A stretch of 64,000 nucleotides of DNA from Mixophyes australis (taxonomy: Eukaryota; Chordata; Amphibia; Anura; Limnodynastidae). The notes under the pieces are model-generated. The model worked only from the letters and a program-made list of their open reading frames with translations. It did no database searches and had not been told where the DNA came from. Below, one piece after another: positions 20,654-62,223 of this stretch. The stretch's first letter is position 1; each line of letters begins with the position of its first letter. The stretch is taken from positions 65,478,205-65,542,204 of the forward strand of contig JAVHZZ010000002.1 of assembly GCA_036250195.1 (NCBI GenBank), written 5' to 3'. A program made the translations under genes and the position numbers.

Positions 20654-21797
20654 TGATAGTAAACATGGTTATCACTCTAGCAAGCTGGATCAGTTGCCTA
20701 GCAACAGTGGTCAGCATTCTCTTTCTGTCAGGCAGTAGCGGGTTGCATCTTGATGTGCTATGTGATCACCTCTGCATACCCGATTGAAACCTATGTAATT
20801 TGACTATCAAGTGATTATGGATTGCGCTCTATTGTGCCCAAGATCCTTTGATCACCGCTACCTGTCAGATCATATAACGGGCATTGCCTCCTGACACCCG
20901 CTTACAGAATGTGCCTTCACATGTTTGTCATGCGGTAGTCTTTGCCGCTGGACCAATCAGATGCTAGCATTCTCCTTGCTAAGAGGCAGTAGTTATGCTA
21001 AGATCCGTAAGTCCACCACTGCACTTCAGACTGTTTTTTAACAACCACACTATCGTCATCTCAGCTCATGCACTCGGCGCCTCAGTGATTCAGTTGGTTG
21101 CTGTAAATAGCAACCAGCATCTCTTCAGCTCTCAGTCTGGCAGCATCAGCTGTAAAATTACTTTAACACTCATGCAGCTAATCACCATTCAGTTTTGATT
21201 GGTGCTCCTGCCTTTATAAACCTCTATCTGTCTTCATTCCAATGCTGGTGATAGTTCCTACATGACCTAGTGTGCCTTGTATCCTGACCTGTTCTGTTAT
21301 CAGTGTTTGACTCGGATTGTTTAAAAGATTCTGTCTTCTCCAGTTCTGACCCTTGCCTTGCTAAATGGATCTGTATATGTATCTCTACCTGCCTTGACCC
21401 CTAGCTTGTTTAAAGGATTCTGCTGTGTTTTCCACTCCTGACCTATGGCTTGTTAAATGGATATGCATATATACAGTATATCTATCTGCCCTGACCACTG
21501 GCTTGTTTAAAGGAACTGTTGTCTTCTCTACTCCTGACCTTGGCATGTCTGTTTTTTGCATTAACCCCTGCTTGTATGATTCTGTTTGCAACACTACACC
21601 ATCTAGTTGCTCACCAGCTCCTACCATGTTCTGTCCACTCCATTGTTAATCAAAAACTACTACTTTCTGAACTTAAGTCCTGGGGGCAACTTAGTACTGT
21701 GGAATAAATCAAGTTCCTTGGAAAGAGGGCTGCTATCAGTGAACATCTCGAGAAGCAGTTCTAGTAGTTGAGGACCACATATATATTGCCCTTAACA
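20654..21797 (+). mobile_element. probable solo LTR (1,144 bp) splitting the 24-bp array
   Basis: The insert starts TGATAGTAAAC and ends CCCTTAACA. The flanks are CTGTG (20649-20653) and CTTTG (21798-21802), a 5-bp duplication with one mismatch. Inside are a TATA-like CCTTTATAAACC at ~21211 and a polyadenylation-like GGAATAAATC at ~21700. Repeated CTGACC...CTTG(C/T)TTAAA motifs resemble the leader of the sushi-type relic at 7930. Sequence on both sides belongs to the same minisatellite. Confidence 0.5.
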
Positions 21798-21845
21798 CTT
21801 TGCTGTATCCTGAGCTTTCTACTGAGCTGTACCCAGAGGTCTCTA
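21798..21845. repeat. 24-bp minisatellite, remainder
   Basis: Two diverged units (GCTGTATCCTGAGC, TTCTACTGAGCTGTACCC) continue the array interrupted at 20653. Confidence 0.7.
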
Positions 21846-24777
21846 AATATGCTCCTTCTCTATCCCTTCATCTTATTATAATCTTGCCCCACTGAATGCA
21901 CAGCTCTGCAAAATGAGGCGCATCGATTTTGTCTGGTTGTCAATTGTTCAAGACTCACCTGAAAATCACCTGTGATGTTAAAAATCTCAGGAAACATTAT
22001 TTTTAACCAATTTTAGGCAACTTTTTGTGAATTTGGGTTTCTATACTGTCTTCAGTCATTGCTAGTGAAGACAAACGTATGAGGATTTTACATAGCAACA
22101 GTCCTAATGTTATGGGTGTGGACTTTACAATTTAGGAATGGAGTTTTCATGAGTTCAGGGATATATTGGGTGCATCGATATGTGACCAGTATGGGGGTGT
22201 GTTGTAAAATGTCCTGATTTATAAAGCAGGGATATTGCCTTATGAATTCCACCTGGAAAAAAAATGCTCTTCTCCCAATTTTTACACTTATTTTCCAGTT
22301 GCAAGACATAACAAGAAGCAATAAGTGGTCAAAACCCCTCTAATTGGTTGAGTGGATATTGACCACTCCACTTTCACTCATCGTTGTCTTGGCTCCACTA
22401 GGAGTATATTGTATACGTCTTGTATGGTTTCTATTTTCTTTCTCTATCGACTTCTTAAGGAAGATGATTTCCTATGGATTTAGGCCTGTAATAAAAAGTT
22501 AAACAAGGTGGTTTGGGGGTGTTAGTATTTTTTGTTGTTTCATGGTTAGCTGCATGTTTGTGGTTTTTTAGGTACTATGTAGAACTACATTTTCCAACAG
22601 ACCTTGGCTTCCAGAACCTAATGACACCTTTTGCTCCACAACCTACAACATTCTCTGTGTGCCCCCCCCCCCCCCCCCACACACACACATTGCGGTCTCC
22701 ATTACACTATGAAGCCCAGCCATGTAAAACCTGATGCTTGTTCCTGCTTTTGCAGGGGGACCTCATGTATGTTGCCCCCCCTGCTTTAGTATTAACCACC
22801 CTGGGTTTTAGTGCTCCGATATTCATTGATATACTTTTTTTTAACAGTAAAGATATGGAAATCTTTTATTATTTGGTTTATGATGACTGCTGTGATCTAT
22901 CTTAAATTGCAACTCAAAATTCACACATAAAATGCACCCAATCATACAAATCTTTGCATGTCTGTTTTGGGTCGCATTTTAATGTATAATTCTATATGAG
23001 TCCCTATATGTTTAAGGACTTCCACTCTATTCTTATGAAATTGCTCCGTTTACAAGGAAATCCACAGCACTGCTGTCATTTCAAACCTTTGAACTGTGGT
23101 ATTTATATGGAATGGAGCCCCTTCAATGTTCACTTGATCAATCATGTAATATAAAAACCCTTTAAAACAGCCTCTTTCCAGGATTCACACAGTCAGGAAT
23201 TGGACCTCCTTCCTACCTAACAGAAGCAATAAACATTATGCAAGGTTTAATAAATTGACAAACACGCTTTGCATTTGGAGCTGCAAGGGCATGGGTCTCT
23301 TATCACATCTGCCTCATCCTAATGGAACACTCATTGACTTTCTGCCCCAGGAGACCAATTCTACATACTGAGTATTGAATGAGTTCTGCTATGCAGCTCA
23401 ACAGAAGGATTCATCTTAACCCCTTGAATACAAAGGTCTACAGGCTTGTTGGCAAAGGGTCAGCAGTTTTATGTTCTGTTTTCTTGGTACATTATTCCAA
23501 ATGCTTGATATTATAATGAGAGATAACCCATAAGAATCCATGATTTTTCCTTAAAATGTCACATTTTTGTGATGCATTAGTTACCAATAGTTGCCAATAA
23601 GTCATTTTATATCTTTAGTGTGCCATATACGACTATTTGCACAAAGAAGCACAATAATACATCTCACACATGAGAAGGAGCATACCAAAAGTACGCCTTT
23701 GTAATTTTTTGGGGGGGTTGCAAGTTCAGATGGATAAGTGCAAGGTCAAAAGCGTGAAACTGTCACTTCGAAGTTCATACTACATTAATGTTTTCAGTTT
23801 TCTCCTAAAATACTGCTCTGCTTAGCCTCTTTTACATTACTCATGAGAGTAAGGGGACATAGGGACTATATTACACGTTACTTGTATCTTTTGTGTGCTT
23901 GAATGTTTTTATTATGTTGTTTGTAATGCACCTATAAATGCACTTTTCTGAATACAGTCGTCTGGAAGGTTCGAAATTCATCACATTGAAAGTTAAGGAC
24001 AATGGTATTATAAAGTAGGAGCACTGTACTTCACTCATGGTCACAAGCAGTCACACTACAACTGCACTCATTATACCCCCAACCTTAAATGTAAAACTAG
24101 GGCCAAATTTTGACTTTGTTCCAAATACATCCAGCCATGGCCAAATTTTATCAAACCCACATCCTGAGGGCAGCAAAAATCAGGACTATACTATGAAAAT
24201 CTGCAGATATGCAAAGCACTTACTGTAAAATGGCTATTATAGGGAGAGAATGTCTGGACAAGCGCGGACAAGCATTAGGAAGTTGTCACCAATATTACTG
24301 CCATGTTATTCAGGCAAATGATCATGTCTTGTGGCCCCCAAGCCTCAATGTTTCATAGCAGGAAAGCATGGATAAGGACTTTGTTGCTCTCTGAAATTCT
24401 AAAATGAGTATTCAATACGTCCATATTGAATATTGTAAACTTGTGGTGTAAAACAAACACAGTATATTATTTAACACTTTACAGTGGGAACCTGTAACTG
24501 GATATTCTGATGGACCCTGTATATCCCAGTCCAACATTTCACCGGAAACCAGCCATTGTGTTTCTACATTTACAATACGTATTCAATTGGACACTATATT
24601 CTATCAATTTGGAGGAAATAGAGAAAATAAATTAGTTCCCGGGCACCATACTGGACCCTCCTCCTAACAGCTAAAGAATAAAACAAATGTTTTTTTAATG
24701 GCACTATATCCATATGTACCCACTGCAGTGGGCAGGGTATATGTCTACAAAATGCAGATATATTTGGCAATCATATA
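21846..24777. other. unassigned intergenic stretch
   Basis: About 2.9 kb of AT-rich sequence. It contains a poly-C run of about 17 followed by a CA repeat (22660-22690). I see no exon, RNA gene or complete transposon. Confidence 0.4.
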
Positions 24778-25142
24778 CAGTTGTGGCCAAAATATTGACA
24801 TCCTTGCAGTTTTTTCTATCAATACACCATTTTTTAGGACAATTGTTGAAATGAAACAATATTTTGGCATCCACATATGTATTTCTTGGTGTGCAGTGGA
24901 ACGAAACACAAAAAGCAGAAACATTTTAGTAAGTCATAGCTTATTCCACATGGAAATCCTTAAATGCACCATACAAAATTATTGCCACTTTTTAGAAGCA
25001 GTTAGAAATAATTAGATTTCAAGCAGATGATTCTCTGTCACTTTGGAACTGAACGCACCTGTGGTAAGCAGCTGGTGCCTGCGATCATTCATTAAACAAC
25101 CTGGAATAGAGAAAAGGACTCATTCTCCTGTGTTGTGTCACT

Positions 25143-25346
25143 GTGTGTACTGCCATGAGCATTGAGAAGAGAAATAAAGTCAGAGAATTGTCTGAGGAGG
25201 TCAAAAAGAAGATTATAGCCAAGCATGGACAATCTCAAGGCTACAGATTAATCTCCAGAGACCTTGAGGTTCCCGTTTCCACCGCATGTAATGTTATTAG
25301 GAAGTTTATGGCCCATAGCACTGTAACCAACCGACAGAAAACTTGA
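25143..25346 (+). pseudogene. Tc1-like transposase N-terminus
   Basis: The 67-codon frame has a paired-like helix-turn-helix: RNKVRELSEEVKKKII, then YRLISRDLEVPVSTACNVIR. This is the DNA-binding half of Tc1 transposases. It stops at 25346. Further along, 25648-25690 still reads VLWTDEST...ELFG, the segment around the second catalytic Asp, with a stop inside. The first catalytic region is missing, so the enzyme is dead. Confidence 0.8.
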
Positions 25347-25499
25347 TAGAACATTACAGTGCAGGATTGTTTGAATGAAGGACAATGCACCTTGATCATC
25401 TTCCAAACAGATTCAATATATAATATATTCAAATTATATAGTTAAAAGGCATAGAAAGGCTCCACTGCTGAGAAAAATAGGAAAGTCAAAACACACCTG

Positions 25500-25632
25500 A
25501 ACAAAATGTCTGTCTGTCTGTGTGTATGTTAGGGAATTTAATCTGTAAGCTCCAATGGGGCAGGGACTGATGTGTGTTCTCTGTACAGCGCTGCAGAATT
25601 AGTAGCGCTATATAAATACCTGATGATGATAA
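25500..25632 (+). mobile_element. 5'-truncated SINE inside the Tc1 relic
   Basis: TTAGGGAATTTAATCTGTAAG, CCAATGGGGCAGGGACTG, CAGCGCTGCAGAATTAG and AGCGCTATATAAATA with a (TGA)n tail match the 3' half of the SINE at 6620-6961. Confidence 0.8.
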
Positions 25633-26214
25633 ATTCCTTCTTGGAGAGTGTCCTGTGGACAGATGAGTCCACATAAGAGCTTTTTGGTAAAGCACTATAT
25701 CCCTGTGGTTACAAAAACAAAATTCGACTTTCAAAGACAAACATCTTCTTGTCAGGCGCCATCTCCGCACCTTCCATGGGTGCCGGTTTGCACAAGAGTG
25801 GACCAAACTATCAGTAGAGAGGTGCAAGAGGCTCATCTATGGCTATAGGAAGCTGCTGATTTTAGTTATTTTGACCAAGGGCTGTGATACCAACTGTTAA
25901 GTCTAAGGTGTCAATCATTTAAAATAGAAAAACAAAGGTTCTGTAACATTAACAGAGAAAGAATTGTGGAGACCAAATACTGTTGATGAATTAACCTTAT
26001 GTTTAGAGGAAATTATTAATTATTTGAAAAAATTGTTAGGGTGCCAATATTTTTTGCCACGACTGATATGGTCTTGAGAACTCCTGATCAGCATGTAGAT
26101 TCATGCGTACAGCCTTACATGATTTTACATCATTTACATTCAGATCTGTGCTCTTTATCAACCATCTGCTGAAAAGACTGTGACTCTGTAAACTCTATGG
26201 AGATCTGTCGACAC

Positions 26215-26430
26215 TGTTGGTCGTGAATGCGTACACATTGCCCGTCATCGTTCTATCGTAGAGATTTTTAGTCCGGTTATACAATGAAACGATACGATGT
26301 GCGTTGGTACAATAAAACATGATCGTGGGAGTGTACACACTGATCCATTATCGGACCTAACAGTCGTTTATCGTGTGATTGGTACGATAATCAGGTGAAA
26401 AACCTGAGTGTGTACCCAGCTTTACTCTTA
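26215..26430. mobile_element. possible non-autonomous DNA transposon
   Basis: It ends on the right with GAGTGTGTACCCAGCTTTA and on the left has a weakly complementary GAATGCGTACACATTG. Many mirrored CGATA/TATCG words fill the interior. No duplication could be fixed. Confidence 0.35.
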
Positions 26431-26435
26431 TGTCT

Positions 26436-27180
26436 CAAAATACTCTCTTCTAGTTTGTTGAACCCTCTGAGCACCTGAGAGCTCTATCTCCTGCAAGAAT
26501 ACTGTCAAGGCCCGTACAGAGGGTGCCCAGCTGTGAAACATTAATTATGGTGGAAACAAAATTAATTAATTTCTCCTGTAAAATGGTGTCTATAATTTTG
26601 GAGTATTACAAAGGGACGAATTAAATTAGCCGCAAGCTACCACCAGACATTGTGGATGGGGCACTCCAATAAGAGGATAAAAAGTAATACATTTTATTGG
26701 TATGTATTAAAAAAGGGTAGAACTTGCAAGCGAAATATAAAATCAAACATATAACACACAGTGATACAAAATATAAAATGCAATCTGTATTGCAAGGACT
26801 CCGAAACTTAACTGATTGCACTCATATAGACGACAGTGAGCTATAATAAGCTATGGCTGTCTAAAGGGATAAGCATGCTAATATATGCCCATTTAATTAG
26901 TATGGTGCAACTCCTGTTTTATATAATAGAAGCCTATAATGCCTGAATAAACATAGCGCTAATCAAGTATGATGAGGCATGCTGATCTAAATAATGTGAA
27001 ACAGACATGCAATTAGCGACTAAAAATAATCCACTGAATAGTAATGGTCCCACAATAGGAAGTCGCTAATAACAGCAAGTAACAGATAGCGAATGGAGCC
27101 TATTCCTGCTGATCGTGGGAGTATGTGAAGGGTCCCTGCCTGTATAAACTGGGGAGCGATCAGTAGGATAGGATATCATG
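26436..27180. other. unassigned interval
   Basis: AT-rich sequence with no recognised gene or repeat boundary. Confidence 0.35.
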
Positions 27181-27222
27181 AGACAGGAGAGCAGTAACGG
27201 AGCCCTGAAACGCCAACGCGCG

Positions 27223-27283
27223 TTTCGCTGGGCTGCTTTTTCAAGGCTGTCCGACAGCCTTGAAAAAGCAGCCCAGCGAAACT
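27223..27283. repeat. perfect 30-bp inverted repeat with 1-nt spacer
   Basis: The arm GTTTCGCTGGGCTGCTTTTT (continuing CAAGGCTGTC) is followed after one base by its exact complement. In RNA this would be a 30-bp hairpin. It probably belongs to a wider repeat, because CTTGAAAAAG and GAAAC/GACGAAAC words recur at 56505-56535. Confidence 0.85.
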
Positions 27284-29089
27284 GGTTTCCAGTGGATGGG
27301 AGGACACAAATCTTATTGCTGTGAAGGTCTGGCATGACCTCATCAGATTTGAAAGTGTCAATGTAAATAGTATCCTACATGGGACCTTTCATAAAAGAGG
27401 GGACCTGGTGGCATAAGTTGAATTGTTCGTTACGGGACAGGGCAGAGTGGACTAGATAATTATTAATGGCCACTTCAGGCTGCATGAGATCAGTTTTGGA
27501 CATGTGTAAGACGTTGGATGAATAATAGAATATGGTAGAGACGGCACAGCATCATAAAATGACACAGGCATTCATTAAAACACATTTTTGATACTTTTTA
27601 ACCTTTTAAATACACTGTGAAACCAATCCAATTGTTTCATTGAAAATCAGTTATTTAACTAATTCTATTTTACCAATAAACATTCTCAAACGTTTATTTG
27701 TATGATAGAAGCCCTGTTATGAGGTGTAAGGAAAATACAAATTGTATCTGATACAATGCTGTAATATTCAGCACTTGTCATATATAAAGTTACTTTGAGA
27801 AGTACATTTTCTCTTGCACTTTCCTCTAAAGCTTTCTAAGGAGAGTTTTCCTGGGAATCTGCAAGAACAGGCTGGAAGTGACATTCCAAACAAGAGCTGG
27901 AGGAGAATAGCAATTCTGTAGGTATATCTGTTACCGTCAGTAAAAGTCAAGTCATGCGTATTACAAAACACGAATATTGTGTTGCTTTGAGAAGGGTCAG
28001 CACAATAATATACACACTTTTTTCCATAGTAATATCGTTCTTTATGTCAGTTCTGAGGAGTATACATTGTTTCGCCATTTTGTGCTCTGTATGTAATGTA
28101 CATATATACCTGTGTAGTTAACATTCTTCACAGGGAAACACGGAGCAGCGCCCCCTAGCCCATCCCGAGATTATATACACTGAATTTTATACATAATATA
28201 TATACATATACACTGATTTCATCTATTCATATATTTATAAGTGATGGAAAAATATAAAAAAGAATTATAAAATAATGAACTAAAAACAGAGACTCCTCTT
28301 TACCCCAAATAACACACTCTGCATAAACACAGACTTATTTGCATTTACACACAGTTTTTCAGGATATGTTTTAGTTAGGCCACGTGAAACAAAAAACATT
28401 TTTAACAGCTATTCCTGTACGGTTTTACTGGATGAGGAACAGGATGCATATGTGTGTAGGATGTTCGTTTTGTAGGTGAATCACTGTCTGAGACTCTGCT
28501 TTGTCCTGAACTGGATAGTGCATCTCCACTGTACCATGTAGTTTTCAAATGAAATATGTGGGTAAAAGCTCCATTCTTCTTCTTGTCCCAATATAGTGAG
28601 AGGTAGAGAAAACAAGTTACTTACACAAGGTGATCCGAATAATGTGGTCTGTTTCGTCTTCATTAACCAGTGTCCATTCCATTATAGAACACTTTCAAAG
28701 CAAATCATAAGCTGGACAGTACGTGTAAGGCCTGAGTATACACAGACAGAGAGATGGCTAGGGCAAGTCCAAATGGTGGTTGTAGCCTTTGGTAGAACTC
28801 ACTTACAAAAGGACAGGGGTGTCAATACACTCAGTGCCATATTTAGAGTTGATGTTGGCCTATATCTAAAACTCCTATTTTACTGGGAAGAGGTATTCAA
28901 AACCAAGTAGTAATAAAAGGCATTTTTTTAAAAAATAAAGAAAACAAAACTGAACATTTCAGTGTTCCCCTTAGACATGTCTCTATGTTGTCTAAATGTT
29001 AAATATGGGTATACCCCTTGTAAGGGCTGGGTGTTTATGGTAGCATATTAATTAATACATTTGTCTGTTTTACCCAGTTTGTTTATTAG
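27284..29089. other. unassigned intergenic stretch
   Basis: No exon, RNA gene or complete repeat is recognised here. Confidence 0.35.
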
Positions 29090-29163
29090 TTTACTATGTT
29101 TGTCCCCAATTGTAAAGCACTACGGAATATGTTGGCGCTATATAAAAAAATGATGATGATGAT
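29090..29163 (+). mobile_element. L2-type 3' tail
   Basis: CCCAATTGTAAAGCACTACGG and GGCGCTATATAAAAAA with a (TGA)n end. The same tail appears at 53740-53882. It is the 3' end of an L2 LINE or of a SINE using that tail. Confidence 0.7.
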
Positions 29164-29999
29164 ACATATTACTTTTTGAATAAGGATTTATATAGCAAAA
29201 CATTTCACACCCCTGCTTCTCTTGACAGTGACAATTAATATTCTTTGGAAACTGAAAATTAAGAGAAAAGTGTAAATAAGGGGTTTATTTGTCATCATAT
29301 GTTGGGGAGCAGAAGCAGGGATGTACTGGGAGTATTCAGAAACTGTGGTCCAAGGCTAATTTTATTAAGAATGAGGATCACAAACCCATTTTAACAAAAG
29401 TTTGGGGGCCCAGACAAGCTCACTTTCACTCTCAGATACAATAGACATGCCAGGTTGCCAGTCTGGGCCTGAGAAAAGAAGCGACTAATGGCACTGATAT
29501 CACCCAGCCCCTAGATCTACATGTGGATGTACCATGGCCAAAGACCAGCTAGTTTACAGAAGGTATCTGTCATTCCTATTAAATAGATTCAACTAAACTG
29601 ATGATATATTTGGTGAATCTCAAGGACATTTATTCTGCTCTTATTAGACTATACTATATATGTACATAAAATTGTAATAATTTTAGACATGGCACCAAAC
29701 CTTGCTTTTACAATCCGTGGCTAACCAACTGTTGAGTTATGTTATGATTTGTAGTTCAACGATGGCTGAAGACCAACAAGTTTTCTTATTCTACACTACA
29801 AATATTATTATTAACTAGTGATATGTTGTTATGGGAATACCTATCAATCAGTTGTATAAAGAAAATGTATATAATTGTGTTTGGATTTTCATTTTCTATG
29901 GGATGAGGAGGTTCCAGTGATGAGCATGGTATAAAGAAAGGCAAATCGAAGGTTCCTAGTCACAAGAGAAGTCCCAGGCTTCTGAGTAATCAATTCTGA

Positions 30000-30600
30000 G
30001 TCCACTGAGCATCAGCAGTCGAAGGCTGCAGCCGTTGAACCACGTTTCTGATCCCCAGCGTGGTCAGTGTCTTTTCACATTGTGGTCACAGTGATCAATC
30101 CTTCGAGGATCAAAGATTCATCTTTCTGGGGTTCATAAGGTCTGGACTCCAGCATGGGTAGACACTGACTTCTCATAGTACAATCAATGTGACCATGGAT
30201 AGTAAACACATATAAAGTTATGTTGGCTCCCAACTTTAAGAGTCCTTTAAAGTACTGAAGTAATAAATCTTTGTAGCACCCCAAGGTCAGGCTCAAAGGC
30301 CACCATGTTCAACAATCATCTGCTCTTTCTACAGGAAGGAGAACTGGAAGTGATTGATTCCTCTGGAATCTTGGTATCTCTCCACTCATTCAATCTGCTG
30401 TGGTACATGATCTGGGATTATCCTAATCTGACAGTTCACCTTCACAGAGTACTGACAGCCCCATGGATGTCAAAATTCTATGGAGAATGAACTTCCAAGA
30501 TTAAGGGTCTTTCACTTCCAGAATATAGGGAAATGTATGTTTTCACCGAGTCAGTAAACTGAGAGCAAGGCAAGAGAGAGCGCGAAAATCTCATACAACC
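30000..30600 (+). other. possible decayed retroelement segment
   Basis: The frame at 30305-30490 (around GILVSLHSFNLLW) and SLPEYREMYVFTESV at ~30510-30550 faintly resemble the protease to reverse-transcriptase linker of Gypsy elements. The similarity is too weak to name. Confidence 0.2.
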
Positions 30601-31755
30601 ACGAGGAGCCAGAATTGGAAAATAACAAGCCCAATAGGCATCGATATCAATCAGCTAGGCGTAATAAGATCATGTCCCTGGTAATAAATTACTATAAGCT
30701 ATTGCCATCTGTAGAAAAATACTACTATATTGGGATCAGCTAGGCTATCAATTTTGACAGAAACTATCTAAACACAGACTAATAGGGCAAACTTGGCCAA
30801 TATTGGATGATATCCTATGTAGGTAAATTGTTACAAAGTTTGCTAGTGTTACCTGCTCGCTCTATTATATTATATATGTAAATAGATTATGCTATTAGCA
30901 GTGACTACCAAGTAGACTGCACCTTGGGACTCCCTAAAATTGTCAGATATAAATAATGTTTCATATTTTCTTCTTCCCAAGCATTAAAGTAATTGTTCTG
31001 TTGTGTGTTCTTATTCTTCTGAGAGGCAGTGTTCATAAATCTGAATTCATATCTTATCCCAAACACTAGGCTTTCTCATAGACTGATCCGGATGTAGAGT
31101 TATGCCCATTCTCTTCGTATTCCCATGAATTCGGCTCAGTGTGTGTTGCTTAAATGGTTTGTCCCTGTATTACTGATATGGCATCCTGTACTGTTTTATA
31201 TGTGAACCTGTGCAGTTAACACACCACTTAAGTGGTGCCATCATCTTCTCTAGTTTTAATTCCTTTTGAAGTAACAAGACATTAGTGAGACACCTTTTCT
31301 ATCTTCTTAGTACTTATGACTCTCTTGGATAATGTTGAATTTATGTTATCTTTTGAACACATTCTTCCCTTTTGAAAGGTCTCAAGGTTAGGGATGTTTG
31401 TATTTTATAAACTTTGAATATGTCTGACTATTAAAGACTAGCTCTCATTAACTGGATATAATTATATAAGGTTTGAGTATTGCTCAGATTGTTCCTCTTG
31501 TCTTTAGCACAACTAGTTTTCTGTGTCACAGGGAGGAGAAGGGGACAAGTCGGACTCCATCTTTCACTGCTCAAGTTCTCTCACACTCTCAGGGCAGATT
31601 CACATTCTCTGTACAGTTTTTCTTGAATAACAATGATGCCGTTTTCGGTTATGTAGATTTTCGTCCAGGCTCTTGTGCTCTCATCTCCACACCTCGTATG
31701 CTCTTGTTACTTTCAGTAGTTCATTTTGCTCTCTCAGCTGTTTCAGAATGTGGTC

Positions 31756-59899
<28,144 letters not shown>

Positions 59900-60682
59900 C
59901 TGAGTAAAATAAATACAGACAGTCACACTTCTGTATATACTATATGGAATGGTACACTACCGATCTATATCATACAGAGGTGCCGGGATAGGCCAACCAC
60001 ATTATAAAGCAGTTTATGTGTGAAAGTGTTCTTACCAGCTAAATAGTAAATGATGTCAAATGTTACATTTTGAAATAGTTAATGGCATTTACAACACTGA
60101 TGGCTTCTTTCATGCCTAATTTCTACTCTCAACACCTCGACTTAATCTCAGTCAGCCTGGTCTGTGGGAGCCAGTTTTGGTATAGGGTGATCTTCTCTCC
60201 CTACGGCCATACTGTGCAGTGACGTCAGCTAACTCAAGAGAAGAGGGCATAATAAAACCCGTCATCTCTGCCACCAGCAGAACTTCCACAGATCCGAACA
60301 ATAAGGGAATTTATATATAGCATAGTCTGTATATTTTATACTGACAAAAAAACAGCCGTTCGCGGACAAAGGGGAATGTGAAGTGTCCCGAGACACTGGC
60401 TCAGATGGTTGGCCAAATGAGGTTCAGAATAGGAAGATAATGCGAGTAGAATTTAGATATGTGGGGAGATATATTTAAAACAGGATAGAAATCTAAACAC
60501 TGGCATTTATAATGCACGTGGGAACACAGGCTAGTATAATGTCTGGGGACACAGACTAATATTATGACTATGGGCACAGGCTAATATAATGTGTACGGGA
60601 TAAATATGTCCAGACAAAGGCTGGATGTTATAAAGTTTGTGGGGACAGAATGCCATAATGTATAGGGGCATAAGCTGATATC
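59900..60682. other. unassigned ASIC1 intron sequence
   Basis: No exon of the upstream ASIC1 coding region (ending HMPG in known proteins) is found here or anywhere up to 64000. Confidence 0.5.
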
Positions 60683-60796
60683 AAACACGAGGAGAACAAG
60701 CAAACTCTACACAGATAGCACCCTGGTTGGAATTGAACCGATGACCCAAGCGCTGTGAGGCAGCAATGCTAACCACTGAGTCACCATACTGCAAGG
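60683..60796 (-). mobile_element. SINE head, reverse orientation
   Basis: On the minus strand: GCAGTATGGTGACTCAGTGG, GGTTCAATTCCAACC and GTAGAGTTTGCTTGTTCTCC. It is truncated after the start of the central block. Confidence 0.75.
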
Positions 60797-61478
60797 TCAA
60801 CTCCAAGCATTGAGTAGACAGATCTAGGTCCAATTTGGTGCCACATGTGAAAAGAATTGACTCTTTTGTCTCAAATGTTGGGAGATCCTACAGGAACACC
60901 ATAGTAATGAGGATTATCAGTCCGACTGCATTTTTAACACCCAGGGGTAAATTTACTAAGAATCGTGTTTGGTGGCGGTTTTAAACCGCCACACACATCG
61001 CCGGCGGTTTAAGTGCTCCAAACCGACATATATACTATAGGGCGGTTTAATGCTGCTACGTAAAATGCCTGGCGATGTGAGGTGGATTGAGAACAGCTAA
61101 ACCTCCGGTGGTTTAGCAAAACCACCATCACAACCACCAGGAAACAGACAGGTTTTTCTGTTACTTCTTCTTCGGATTGGCTTGGTAGCTCAAGCATGCT
61201 GTTTGAGTTATCTTAAATTGAGAACATAAGATGAAGCCCCATTGACATATAAACTATGTGGCCAATCATTATTTATTGATTAAAGCACAAAATTAATTTA
61301 TGATTAACATATGTGGGTAAATTTTATTTTTCATTATATTAAGGGGACAGTATTACTGTATTATTATATCATGGGGGCACATGTGTACATCATAAATAAT
61401 TACTGCCCCCATTAGCAATCAAATAGTATTGTCCAATTATTATAATTATATATTCATACTTCCCCCTTAATTTAACAT

Positions 61479-61740
61479 AACAACATAGTTGATGAGTTTG
61501 AAAAAAGACAGCAGTCCATCAAGTTCAACCTATTTTGGGACTCCTGAGATCCCTCTCTTATATTTGAAATTGATCCAGATGACGCAACCGCCAATCTGTT
61601 TCAGTCCAGTAAAATCCCTCCTGACCCAATATTGCAGATCTATTGCTCCCTGGATCTACCACTTTCCTTCATTTTAATTAACGGTCGTAACCCTGGATAC
61701 CCTTTTTTGTTAAAAATGTGTTTAACCCTTTCTTAAACAT
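61479..61740 (+). repeat. dispersed repeat with AACATAG...CCATCAAGTTCAACC
   Basis: It contains AACATAGTTGATGAG, GAAAAAAGACAGCAGTCC and ATCAAGTTCAACCTATT, a phrase I associate with frog interspersed repeats. The superfamily is not assigned. Confidence 0.45.
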
Positions 61741-61889
61741 TTCAATTTGCATAATACATATCAATTTTCATAATACAATAACATTTTTCCATAATATAAT
61801 GAAAAATAAAATTTACCCCATAAGTTAATTATAAATTAATTTTGCCCCTAATCAATAATGATTGCTCCTAATTTATGATTTATATGATT

Positions 61890-62223
61890 TCAGCAGCATA
61901 GTGGCTAAGTGGTTAGCAGTTCTGCCTTACAGCGCAGGGGTCATGAGTTCAATTCCCGACCCTGGCCTTATCTGTGAGGAGTTTGTATGTTCTCCCCGTG
62001 TTTGCGTGGGTTTCCTCCGGGTGCTCCAGTTTCCTCCCACACTCCAAAAACATACTGGTAGGTTAATTGGCTGCTAACAAATTGACCCTAGTCTGTGTGT
62101 CTGTCTGTATGTGTGTGTTAGGGAATTTAGACTGTAAGTCCCAATGGGGCAGGGACTGTAGTGAGTGAGTTCTCTGTACAGCGCTGCAGAATTAGTGGCG
62201 CTATATAATAAATGGTGATGATG
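61890..62223 (+). mobile_element. tRNA-headed SINE, full-length, inside the foldback
   Basis: The whole structure of the 6620-6961 copy is present: GGCTAAGTGGTTAGCAG, GAGTTCAATTCCCGACC, the central block, ACTGTAAGTCCCAATGG, GGCGCTATATAATAAA and a (TGA)n tail. ATATG occurs at both junctions as a possible duplication. It splits the right arm of the foldback. Confidence 0.88.

Larger units (their letters stand above)
24778..26065 (+). mobile_element. Tc1/mariner-like element, decayed
   Basis: The left end CAGTTGTGGCCAAAATATTG follows a TA. The right end is its near complement (CAATATTTTTTGCCACGACTG), followed by ATA. A Tc1-type transposase relic lies between, and a 5'-truncated SINE interrupts it at ~25500-25632. 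Confidence 0.8.

Noticed and set aside
20359..20787. Leucine/serine/cysteine-rich frames of 110-140 codons
   Set aside because: They come from the 24-bp minisatellite and end soon after it.
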